Origin: GCA-001856825 sp049965815
Lineage (GTDB): Archaea; Thermoplasmatota; Thermoplasmata; Thermoplasmatales; GCA-001856825
Assembly: GCA_049965815.1 (NCBI GenBank)
Contig: JBMFVV010000037.1
Location: 1 to 6,077 of the forward strand
Length of the DNA: 6,077 bases
Direction: 5' to 3'
Part shown: piece after piece, positions 1 to 5,563 of the stretch
How positions within the stretch are numbered: the stretch's first letter is position 1
Layout of the letters: every line of letters starts with the position of its first letter
Program-made: the position numbers and the translations under genes
Notes under the pieces: model-generated
The model's database searches: none
Told to the model about the DNA's origin: nothing
Seen by the model: the letters and a program-made list of their open reading frames with translations, nothing else

Positions 1-36
1 AAGGCAGCTCTACCTGCAAAGGCAACTGCCTTTTTT
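1..36 (+). repeat. Two competing hairpins ending in a T6 tract
   Basis: AAGGCA occurs at 1-6 and again at 19-24, and both copies are complementary to TGCCTT at 27-32. This gives two mutually exclusive stems: AAGGCAG 1-7 with CTGCCTT 26-32 (18-base loop), or AAAGGC 18-23 with GCCTTT 28-33 (AACT tetraloop). The second stem runs directly into TTTTTT at 31-36 and looks like an intrinsic terminator. The segment lies inside the 3' end of tnpB, so it may be part of omega-RNA folding instead. Confidence 0.5.
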
Positions 37-60
37 GAAACAGGAAGCCCCGAGCTTTAG
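1..60 (+). CDS. tnpB: TnpB C-terminus (IS200/IS605 element, 5' part outside window)
   Basis: Frame 1 is open from the first base to TAG at 58-60 and encodes 19 residues ending TAFFETGSPEL. An ending of the ETGSP/EAGSP type, encoded partly within the terminal hairpin of the element, is a hallmark of TnpB proteins of IS200/IS605 elements. TnpB is an omega-RNA-guided DNA nuclease of the RuvC type and an ancestor of Cas12. The catalytic RuvC residues and zinc finger would lie upstream, outside the window, so it cannot be judged whether the gene is intact. The overlap of the stop codon with the right-end hairpin supports the call. The alternative, a chance open frame of 19 codons, is possible but unlikely given the adjacent element end. 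Confidence 0.72.
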   Translation, partial: KAALPAKATAFFETGSPEL

Positions 61-92
61 CTAGGGGAGGATGTCACTAAGTAAATCCTGCC
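44..92 (+). ncRNA. Probable 3' part of omega-RNA with guide
   Basis: In IS200/IS605 elements the right end, overlapping the 3' end of tnpB, is transcribed as omega-RNA. The scaffold ends at the element boundary and the next bases, in the flanking DNA, serve as guide. Here the terminal scaffold hairpin would be 48-67, and the guide would start near 77 with CTAAGTAAATCC. The end at 92 assumes a guide of about 16 nt and is not shown by the sequence. The 5' part of the RNA lies before or within positions 1-43. This is inference from family knowledge; no promoter or RNA end is visible. Confidence 0.4.
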
Positions 93-167
93 TAAATATG
101 GCAAATAATTGACCAATAAGAATTTTTTACCGCAGTATTTGCTTGTAGGTTTTAATTACCTTTTGTT

Positions 168-177
168 CTTTATTAGT
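168..177 (+). promoter_or_regulatory. Weak TATA-like box upstream of the radical SAM gene
   Basis: CTTTATTAGT is the most TATA-like stretch in the 77-289 spacer. A start about 25 bases downstream would leave a leader of roughly 90 bases before the gene. Other AT-rich candidates exist (TTTTAATTA at 150-158, CTTCATAG at 234-241), so the choice is uncertain. The rest of 77-289 shows only a T6 run at 123-128, which could end transcripts coming from the IS element. Confidence 0.25.
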
Positions 178-276
178 GTATGAATGGCGAAAATCTTGGT
201 CGTTCGGAATCAATTGAGAGAAAAAGATTGATGCTTCATAGATTTTGGCTTTCATTAAGAAATTACTGACAGTCCT

Positions 277-285
277 GAGGTGATC
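277..285 (+). promoter_or_regulatory. Strong Shine-Dalgarno site
   Basis: GAGGTGATC is complementary to the archaeal 16S rRNA 3' end (anti-SD CACCUCC) and lies four bases before the ATG at 290. It fixes that start codon and shows this mRNA has a leader, unlike the apparently leaderless gene at the right edge. Confidence 0.8.
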
Positions 286-289
286 AAGC

Positions 290-1858
290 ATGGAGAAGGG
301 AACCTCTGGTCATGAAATCGTTTTAACGAGTGAAGCGGCAATCGCAAGTGACACATTAGGATCAGCCCAGATCGGTTTCATCAGCGCATTGCCTGAAAAT
401 ATTCTCGGTGACAGGTTAGCAAAACTATTTTTTAACGTTGAAAGTGATAAAAATGGGATAGTAAAAAGGGCACCCTATGGTCTTGCGAAGGTTGAGTCTA
501 AGTTGAGGGAGATTGGTGCAGATGCAGTAATTGCGAATCCATATCAGCTGGACAAGGTGATAGGCGAAAGGACTAGGGTTGTAGGCGTGTACACGATGGA
601 CGGCCTTGGATACAGCTATGGATCCGGCATAGTTTACTGGATGATCAAGCTGGCCGGAATCCCATACACTGGATTACCGTACATATCAAGGTCGTTCAGG
701 AGTGTCTTAAATACGCTTAACGGGATGCCTAATAGAAATAGCTTCAAAATAGTTGTCGGAGGTCCTGCAACCTGGCAGGTCTCAGACAGTGGTATGCAAA
801 GAGAACTCGGGATAGACCATCTTTTCGAGGGAGAATTTGAGACAGATGGTCCGAAATTTTTCAACGATCTTCTCTACGGGAAAGAAGTGTCGCCTAGGTT
901 TGTCGCCAGGCCAGCTGACATGAATTCAATACCTACTATAATCACACCAAGCAACGGTGGCATGGTTGAGGTTACCAGAGGATGTGGAAGGGGATGCGCA
1001 TTCTGCAGTGTCAATTTGAGCGGAATGATAAAATCGTTTCCCTTCGAAGGTCACATTGATAAGGAGATTCTGACAAACATTGAGTGGGGAAATTCAAAGG
1101 AAATTGGCCTCCATAGTGAGGAATATTTCAGATATGGAGCAAACGGCATTGATCCAAGACCTGAAAAGGTTATCGACCTCACAACTAGAGCCTACAAACT
1201 CGTGAAGAGGTACGGTGATGATTACAGAATCTCCATAGACTTTTCAACTGCAGCTGTTGCCGTACAGCATCCGGAGCTCGTAAGGAAGGTGGGGGAATAC
1301 GTTAATGAGGGGGGAAGGAAGACGTTCATAGAGGTGGGGATAGAAACTGGCTCACCCAGATTGATTGAAAAATACATGAAGGGAAAGTTCCTGCCGTATA
1401 GGGCCAGAGATTATCCTGGGATAGTTGAACAAGGGATTGGCATTCTTAACGATAATGGTTGGATAGTCGTGGGAACAATGATACTGAATTTTCCGGAGGA
1501 AAGTGACGATGATATCATGGCGAATATTGAGCTTCTGGACAGACTAAAGCATCTGAATGTCGTTACCTTTCCGTTGCCTCTGATACCTGTGGCAACATTC
1601 AGACAGAAAGGGTTTACCGCGCTTGATGAAATCCTCGACGATTCCCTGAGAAAGGAATTTGTCAAAAAGGCTATAGTTAAGGCATTCGAAAACGTTAGAG
1701 GAAACGTGGGTATCCTTGCATCCGGAACTAGGACGGTCTTTGAAAGAGGGAGCATAAATCTACTGGGAAGCGTGCTGTTGAAGATGTTCAGGGATCGCAT
1801 TGCAAATCATCACGATCATTTTTACCGTCAGCTGGAATTGAAAAGACCCGTGACCTGA
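290..1858 (+). CDS. Radical SAM enzyme with cobalamin-binding-like N-terminal domain
   Basis: A 522-residue probable cytoplasmic Fe-S enzyme. Residues about 25-215 form an alpha/beta region like the B12-binding domain of COG1032-type enzymes: it has GGP at 157-159 and an EGEFE motif shortly after, as in the GGP...GEGE pattern of that group. No DxHxxG cobalamin-ligand motif is obvious, so cofactor binding is unproven. The radical SAM core follows, with Cys232, Cys236 and Cys239 (CxxxCxxC within RGCGRGCAFC) to bind the 4Fe-4S cluster that cleaves S-adenosylmethionine. Later core motifs are IETGSPR at 351-357 and GTMILNFPEES from 395, matching the GIESG and GlPgET segments of the superfamily. 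The start is set by a strong SD at 277-285. The gene stands alone, converging on the next gene. The reaction is unknown: methylation, methylthiolation and lipid or cofactor modification are all open. The superfamily call is secure, the substrate is not. Confidence 0.9.
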   Translation: MEKGTSGHEIVLTSEAAIASDTLGSAQIGFISALPENILGDRLAKLFFNVESDKNGIVKRAPYGLAKVESKLREIGADAVIANPYQLDKVIGERTRVVGVYTMDGLGYSYGSGIVYWMIKLAGIPYTGLPYISRSFRSVLNTLNGMPNRNSFKIVVGGPATWQVSDSGMQRELGIDHLFEGEFETDGPKFFNDLLYGKEVSPRFVARPADMNSIPTIITPSNGGMVEVTRGCGRGCAFCSVNLSGMIKSFPFEGHIDKEILTNIEWGNSKEIGLHSEEYFRYGANGIDPRPEKVIDLTTRAYKLVKRYGDDYRISIDFSTAAVAVQHPELVRKVGEYVNEGGRKTFIEVGIETGSPRLIEKYMKGKFLPYRARDYPGIVEQGIGILNDNGWIVVGTMILNFPEESDDDIMANIELLDRLKHLNVVTFPLPLIPVATFRQKGFTALDEILDDSLRKEFVKKAIVKAFENVRGNVGILASGTRTVFERGSINLLGSVLLKMFRDRIANHHDHFYRQLELKRPVT

Positions 1859-2068
1859 TTTCATTGAATACCTTTGAAACAAAACCTCCAGAATGAATGG
1901 TCCATGGCAACATAACACCTGGTTCTACCTCAATAAATACATGACTACAATAAAGAAGTAAAATCAGAAACTTGAAGAATAGAAACTGGTGCTAGCTCAT
2001 CTAATTACGGCTATCTGCCATAAAGTAAATGTTCTATCCATTGCCCATGAACAGCGAGTTTTGCACTC
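1859..2068. terminator. Convergent intergenic region with probable T-rich termination zone for the leftward gene
   Basis: The 210 bases between the two convergent stops hold no convincing ORF. On the minus strand, downstream of the 431-aa gene, 1931-1987 is T-rich (complement of an A-rich stretch containing AATAAATAC, ATAAAGAAG and TAAAATC). T-rich tracts without a hairpin are the usual archaeal terminator. On the plus strand after the radical SAM gene no comparable T tract is seen. A perfect 5-base inverted repeat, GCAGC 2080-2084 / GCTGC 2091-2095, lies just inside the end of the leftward gene, without a T run. Confidence 0.3.
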
Positions 2069-3364
2069 TTATATTCTGTGCAGCTTCTCAGCTGCAACAA
2101 ACGATAACCCATGCCTCGTTAACAGCTCTGCTGACCTGTTAAGGGCGTCGTGCTTGTCAAGGTAATTGACGAGAAGCTTAGACATTAGGCCGTTGTCGAT
2201 GATATCCTTCTTTTGCATGAAATATTCGAGTATGTCAGATGGGTGGTCTCTTTTCTCTTCTACCTCAGGAACACCACCCTCATGTTTTGCTGCGATATTC
2301 TTGACACTCTTGGCGAGTTCCATTAGCTCTTCAGTCCTGTCGTACGGTTGCCTAACTATGTTCCTGTAAGATTCTGTAATATGGTGCTCAATGCGTATGA
2401 TATCTTCGAATCCAAGAGACTTCCGTATGTGAGCTGCAAGCTCTATCGTTCCATTGTCGACTGAGTTAGAAAGATTTAGACCCACGAGGGAGCTCGTTCC
2501 ATCGTCACGGCTGAAGAGCTTTGCAGTCATGAGAGTCCAAAGGATGGAGTAGGGGTTATCAATGCCAAGATATACCGAAATTTTGAACTTGATATTTATT
2601 CCCAGCTTATGCAGCCAGTAGCCAAGGAGCATTGTACCGGAATTTATGTTTAAAACCTCAGGAATTCCATATTCAGTGTAATAATGGATAATTTCATTGA
2701 CCCATTCAATGGTGTACTGGTTAGGTACCCCTATTCCTCCGAAGTATCCCGTGATTGTATCAGGGCCACCCAGATGTACATTTATCGGTTTCCCATCCTT
2801 CCCGGCGAGAGTCCCCTTGGTGTCTGGTGTCTGTACGTATGAAGCACCGATTGTTTTCATAGCAGTGGCAAAGGCTAGTATGTCAGAGTCATCGACCTGT
2901 TCCTTCATCGATCTTACTCTGATATACCTGGCTGGCATAAGTTCCCTTTTTGAAATAGACTTCTTTGCTTCTTCTATGAACCAGGGGAAGAAGTTCAGGC
3001 CACTTATTTCAAGAACAACAGAAAATTCATTATTGAATACAGTTGAGTCTGCATTCTTGCCCAATATCTTACGTCGGTAATCGGGAATGGATATGAAGGA
3101 TTCAGCGTCTCTCTGCTGCGTAATCCATTCAATATCGGTGACAAATGGAGAATGTGCCCGTCTGAGCCTGTCCATGAGGTTCTCTATTTTACCAGATTCA
3201 GACGCTCTTCTATTTATTTCATCAACCCCCCCATATTTGTCAATTACATCTAGAACACTGTCCACAATCGGATTGTCATTGCTGAGCAGAAAGTCGTTGA
3301 CTTCTTCAAGGTATTTCTCATCTATCTTCAACTTACTTCTTATGTCACTCATTTCTTCTCTCAC
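2069..3364 (-). CDS. Uncharacterised 431-residue soluble protein, possible TIM-barrel-like fold
   Basis: I do not recognise a named family. No signal peptide, membrane helix or cysteine cluster is seen. Residues about 1-110 are charged and helical. From about 115 to 335 strand-like and helix-like segments alternate, as in an alpha/beta barrel: the strands could be around SVVLEISG (115-122), ARYIRVRS (145-152), ASYVQT (174-179), NVHLGG (195-200), VLNINSG (237-243), KFKISVYLG (259-267), LVGLNLS (293-299) and IIRIEHHI (322-329). A Gly-rich loop, GGPDTITGYFGG (199-210), and the HH at 327-328 are the best active-site candidates. The C-terminal 100 residues are helical. A cobalamin- or metal-dependent barrel enzyme is conceivable but not shown. 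The start could be GTG at 3364 or ATG at 3352 (four codons later); a TATA box 24 bases before the GTG fits a leaderless or very short-leader mRNA. Antisense frames inside it are shadows. Confidence 0.85.
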   Translation of the reverse strand: MREEMSDIRSKLKIDEKYLEEVNDFLLSNDNPIVDSVLDVIDKYGGVDEINRRASESGKIENLMDRLRRAHSPFVTDIEWITQQRDAESFISIPDYRRKILGKNADSTVFNNEFSVVLEISGLNFFPWFIEEAKKSISKRELMPARYIRVRSMKEQVDDSDILAFATAMKTIGASYVQTPDTKGTLAGKDGKPINVHLGGPDTITGYFGGIGVPNQYTIEWVNEIIHYYTEYGIPEVLNINSGTMLLGYWLHKLGINIKFKISVYLGIDNPYSILWTLMTAKLFSRDDGTSSLVGLNLSNSVDNGTIELAAHIRKSLGFEDIIRIEHHITESYRNIVRQPYDRTEELMELAKSVKNIAAKHEGGVPEVEEKRDHPSDILEYFMQKKDIIDNGLMSKLLVNYLDKHDALNRSAELLTRHGLSFVAAEKLHRI

Positions 3365-3382
3365 ATGATATCATAATTCAAC

Positions 3383-3392
3383 AAATAATATG
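3383..3392 (-). promoter_or_regulatory. TATA box of the 431-aa gene
   Basis: Read on the minus strand this is CATATTATTT. Its centre lies about 24 bases before the GTG at 3364 and 36 before the ATG at 3352. With the usual archaeal TATA-to-start distance of 25-27 bases, transcription would begin at or just inside the GTG, giving either a leaderless GTG start or a leader of about 10 bases (GAGAGAAGAA) before the ATG. The latter reading slightly favours the ATG. Confidence 0.5.
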
Positions 3393-3437
3393 TCTTTGCA
3401 TCTGGCAAGAATTCTGTAGTTTCAGAAAACCTCCCAA

Positions 3438-3447
3438 CTTAAATAGC
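3438..3447 (+). promoter_or_regulatory. TATA box of the DEAD-box helicase gene
   Basis: CTTAAATAGC is close to the archaeal TATA consensus. It predicts a start near 3468-3470 and a leader of about 50 bases. The leader holds a tandem hexamer TTTTAG TTTTAG (3493-3504) and a weak SD-like GAGTG at 3511-3515, five bases before the ATG. It lies back to back with the leftward promoter about 50 bases away. Confidence 0.5.
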
Positions 3448-3520
3448 GATATACGATACCCTCGAGAAGTAAAACAGGAAATCTCAAGCAGATTTTAGTT
3501 TTAGAATAAAGAGTGTAAAA

Positions 3521-4810
3521 ATGACAAATTTCGAGAGTTTCAAGCTAAGAAGTGAGATCTTAAAATCACTGGACGAAATGAATTTTGTAAAGCCTACGGA
3601 AGTTCAGGAAAAGACAATACCGCTCGCAATGGAAGGCAAGGACCTTATAGTGAGATCGAAGACAGGTACGGGAAAGACAGGTGCCTTCCTGATTCCCATC
3701 CTACAGAATACTGAGGTAAATGAAAGGATGTCATCACTGGTCATTCTTCCGACAAGAGAACTTGCAATTCAAGTTTTTAATGTTTCAAAAAAGATGACAA
3801 GTAACGGAAAAATTGGGGCCGCGGTAGTCTACGGAGGGGCAAGTATAGGGAACCAGATAAGAGAGCTCAGGAAAAATCCTTCCATAGTAATAGGAACTCC
3901 AGGAAGGATTATAGATCTTATGGAGAGAGGAGAACTTGATCTATCCCATCTTAAATTCCTCGTCCTCGACGAAGCAGATGTAATGCTTGATCTTGGTTTT
4001 ATAGAGGACATAGAGCGTATAATTTCCAGAACTCCAAAGAAGAAGCAGTCTATGTTATTTTCAGCGACAGTATCAGAAAAAATATTGAAACTGACCAAGA
4101 AATTCATGACCGATCCCAAGTTTCTGAAAGTGGGCATTGAGGAGCAAATGACTGTCGATACCCTGTCGCACAGTTACGCAATTTCAGCAGGTCCGAGAAA
4201 GGTACCAGCCCTTCTCGCATACATTAATGAGCACAACCCTAAGAAATCAATAATATTCGCAGAGACAAAAAGAGGAGCAGACAGACTCTATAATGTTCTC
4301 TCCAGCCAGGGTTACAAGGCAACAGTTATTCACGGGGACCTCTCACAGGCACAAAGGGAAAGATCACTCGCAGAATTCAGGAACGGCAGCAGGTTCCTCG
4401 TTGCTACGAATGTTGCATCAAGAGGACTTGACGTGACAGATGTTTCAGACGTGATAAATTTTGACGTTCCCAGTGGCCCACTGGTATACGTGCACCGGGT
4501 TGGAAGGTCTGCCAGGATGGGAAATTATGGAAGCGCATTTACAATAGTAAATCAAGATGAGCTCGATGCCATAAATGCCATAGAAAGGACTGTCAAAATT
4601 CACATGATGAGAATCAAGCTCGATCAGGAGCCTTTCCTTAATGTTGAGGCGAACGTTGGTTACTCTCATGATAAGGGGAATAACCACTCAGGCCGGGATA
4701 GCCACAGAATCAATCATCATGGTTCTGGTAAAATGCAGCCAAGAAGAGGAACCTCAAGATACCGGAATAACGGAAGGAGACGAAACGACAGTCGCACACG
4801 GTACGTTTGA
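3521..4810 (+). CDS. DEAD-box ATP-dependent RNA helicase with basic C-terminal tail
   Basis: A complete superfamily 2 RNA helicase of 429 residues, expected in the cytoplasm, that remodels RNA or RNA-protein complexes using ATP. All core motifs are present in order: Q motif with Phe4 and Gln29 (KPTEVQ); motif I SKTGTGKT 46-53 (Ser in place of the usual Ala); Ia PTRELA 77-82; GG 105-106; Ib TPGR 126-129; II DEAD 150-153; III SAT 181-183; IV SIIFAET 243-249; HGD 271-273; V ATNVASRGLD 295-304; VI HRVGRSAR 325-332. Residues about 376-429 form a hydrophilic tail rich in Arg, Asn, His, Gly and Ser, a probable disordered nonspecific RNA-binding extension. The start agrees with the normal distance from Phe to Gln in the Q motif. 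Closest in type to the CsdA/DeaD or RhlE-like enzymes found in archaea and bacteria; roles in ribosome assembly, RNA decay or cold adaptation are family knowledge, not visible here. Single-gene transcription unit. Confidence 0.95.
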   Translation: MTNFESFKLRSEILKSLDEMNFVKPTEVQEKTIPLAMEGKDLIVRSKTGTGKTGAFLIPILQNTEVNERMSSLVILPTRELAIQVFNVSKKMTSNGKIGAAVVYGGASIGNQIRELRKNPSIVIGTPGRIIDLMERGELDLSHLKFLVLDEADVMLDLGFIEDIERIISRTPKKKQSMLFSATVSEKILKLTKKFMTDPKFLKVGIEEQMTVDTLSHSYAISAGPRKVPALLAYINEHNPKKSIIFAETKRGADRLYNVLSSQGYKATVIHGDLSQAQRERSLAEFRNGSRFLVATNVASRGLDVTDVSDVINFDVPSGPLVYVHRVGRSARMGNYGSAFTIVNQDELDAINAIERTVKIHMMRIKLDQEPFLNVEANVGYSHDKGNNHSGRDSHRINHHGSGKMQPRRGTSRYRNNGRRRNDSRTRYV

Positions 4811-4840
4811 TTCGGCAAAGTGAATAAGAGTCAATGAATA

Positions 4841-4849
4841 CATATAAAA
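4841..4849 (+). promoter_or_regulatory. Orphan TATA-like box downstream of the helicase
   Basis: CATATAAAA is a good archaeal TATA match on the plus strand, predicting a start near 4870. No convincing ORF follows: the first ATG (4896) opens only a 12-codon frame. It may drive a short RNA, be the remnant promoter of a lost gene, or be chance in AT-rich DNA. Confidence 0.25.
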
Positions 4850-4890
4850 CGACTTGAATAATTATTTTACAGCAACTTTTGAAATCAGTC

Positions 4891-4908
4891 AAAAATGATG
4901 GATTTTTT
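4891..4908 (+). terminator. Candidate terminator after the helicase gene
   Basis: AAAAAT 4891-4896 and ATTTTT 4902-4907 can pair around a GATGG loop, and the arm ends in a T6 run (4903-4908). Earlier short T runs lie at 4863-4866 and 4877-4880. The A/T-only stem is weak, so termination would depend mainly on the T runs, as is usual in archaea. It lies about 80 bases beyond the helicase stop. Confidence 0.4.
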
Positions 4909-5049
4909 AAGTCCAAATTTCTGTTTACCGTAAAATGATCATTTGGAGAGATGTCCAGGGTCGGAAATGCTCAAAAATGATTGAGACAAAAGAGACGATT
5001 AACTTGAATACTCATTCTGCTGCCTTTCTTAACTTTCTTTGAATTAAGC

Positions 5050-5375
5050 ATGAAAATTCCTACTATAACTGTGATTACGAGCGCCTCATATTGTGAAGAA
5101 AATCGTATTTGCTCCGTACGGTAACAATATTGCTGTTGTGAACAGGACTGTAATATTGATCGATACTCCCTTCCAAGGCAAGGACAGTTCGAGCTGTTGT
5201 AGGTCTTATCCTTGCTTCGAATATTTCTGCCTAATAAGCAAGGCAGAGGTCTAAAAATTCCATAGGAAGAACTCGACAAAAATTCAAAGATGACCACAAC
5301 ATAGATGTGCTCTATACTGCGAACATAGCTTTACGGTCCGTCGGTTATAAGGCCAACCAAAGTAGGCAACATTGA
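5050..5375 (+). pseudogene. Possible decayed gene in three frames, weakly metallo-beta-lactamase-like
   Basis: Three plus-strand pieces follow one another in successive frames. From ATG 5050 a frame gives MKIPTITVITSASYCEE and stops at 5122. From about 5099 the next frame reads KIVFAPYGNNIAVVNRT and then VILIDTPFQGKDS, running to TAA at 5252. From 5193 the third frame reads AVVGLILASNISA, is broken by TAATAA at 5232-5237, then stays open to TGA at 5373 (containing DDHNIDVLYTANIALRS). The segment NNIAVVNRTVILIDTP resembles the N-terminal strand pair of metallo-beta-lactamase-fold proteins, where a liDTG motif ends the second strand. The HxHxDH metal motif is not found. Two +1 shifts and the double stop would make it a pseudogene. 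The pieces could also be chance open frames; the assignment is a hypothesis. Confidence 0.25.
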
Positions 5376-5438
5376 CAGAATCACCTAGTTGGAACTGGAC
5401 AGGCATTCTGTTCTAAACGAGAGGGCATCCGTCGGTTA
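5337..5438 (+). repeat. Direct repeat TCCGTCGGTTA, two copies 91 bases apart
   Basis: TCCGTCGGTTA occurs at 5337-5347 and 5428-5438. The match extends to TCCGTCGGTTA(A)TAAG if a single-base gap is allowed. No third copy was noticed. It could be a relic of a duplication, a deletion scar, a protein-binding site or chance. Confidence 0.5.
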
Positions 5439-5563
5439 ATAAGAAGTAAGCAATTACTAGTGCAGGCACGGCAATAACTATCTAAGCCAAGTTCCACTAC
5501 TTGTGTGAGACTGTTGCAGCTGGGATTACTCTAACTGTTATAATGTGTTGATCGGCAGGCGCA

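Larger units (their letters stand above)
1..76 (+). mobile_element. Right end of an IS200/IS605-family element
   Basis: The stretch GAAGCCCC (44-51), a short AT-containing hairpin arm, then GGGGAGGATGTCA (64-76) matches the right end seen in many archaeal IS605/IS1341-type elements. CCCC 48-51 pairs with GGGG 64-67. After a G52/A63 mismatch, AGC 53-55 pairs with GCT 60-62, leaving a small TTTA loop. Such imperfect subterminal hairpins are recognised by the TnpA transposase in this family, which inserts without target duplication or terminal inverted repeats. Only the right end is visible. Whether tnpA is present, or the element is a tnpB-only IS1341 type, cannot be seen. The exact outer boundary is uncertain by a few bases around 76-77. 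Confidence 0.72.
4811..5563. other. 753-base region without an intact gene
   Basis: Between the convergent helicase and SRPBCC genes no full-length ORF with family features is seen. The left part (4811-5040) is AT-rich, with T runs and a small inverted repeat CTCAA 4970-4974 / TTGAG 4981-4985. The middle (5050-5375) has plus-strand fragments that look coding but are split by frameshifts and stops. The right part (5330-5560) has an 11-base direct repeat. No tRNA, known RNA or IS end was found in it. The look of the region is that of decayed or acquired DNA. Confidence 0.5.

Noticed and set aside
1411..1800. Minus-strand 129-codon frame inside the radical SAM gene
   Set aside because: It is antisense to conserved radical SAM motifs; its Ser/Leu/Phe-rich composition is typical of a shadow.
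2697..3368. Two plus-strand open frames (2697-3080 and 3087-3368)
   Set aside because: Both are antisense to the 431-aa gene, Ser-rich and low in charged residues, as expected for shadow frames.
4641..4823. Overlapping 60-codon plus-strand frame at the helicase 3' end
   Set aside because: It lies in another frame of the repetitive basic tail coding region and has no SD or recognisable motif.
4895..4940. ATGATGG and ATGATCA as C/D-box RNA boxes
   Set aside because: Box C is imperfect and no CTGA D/D' boxes occur at the right spacing.
4970..4985. CTCAA/TTGAG hairpin, considered as a terminator or RNA element
   Set aside because: Five base pairs only, with no T run following and no conserved box motifs nearby.
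4971..5297. Minus-strand 108-codon open frame over the gene-poor region
   Set aside because: Its product is rich in Ser, Cys, Tyr and Arg with no domain-like pattern. It lies antisense to the more protein-like plus-strand fragments, and has no SD or well-placed TATA box.
5413..5481. Minus-strand hydrophobic stretch IVIAVPALVIAYFLL like a membrane helix
   Set aside because: Only 22 codons, preceded directly by a stop and lacking an ATG. Too short to separate from chance.
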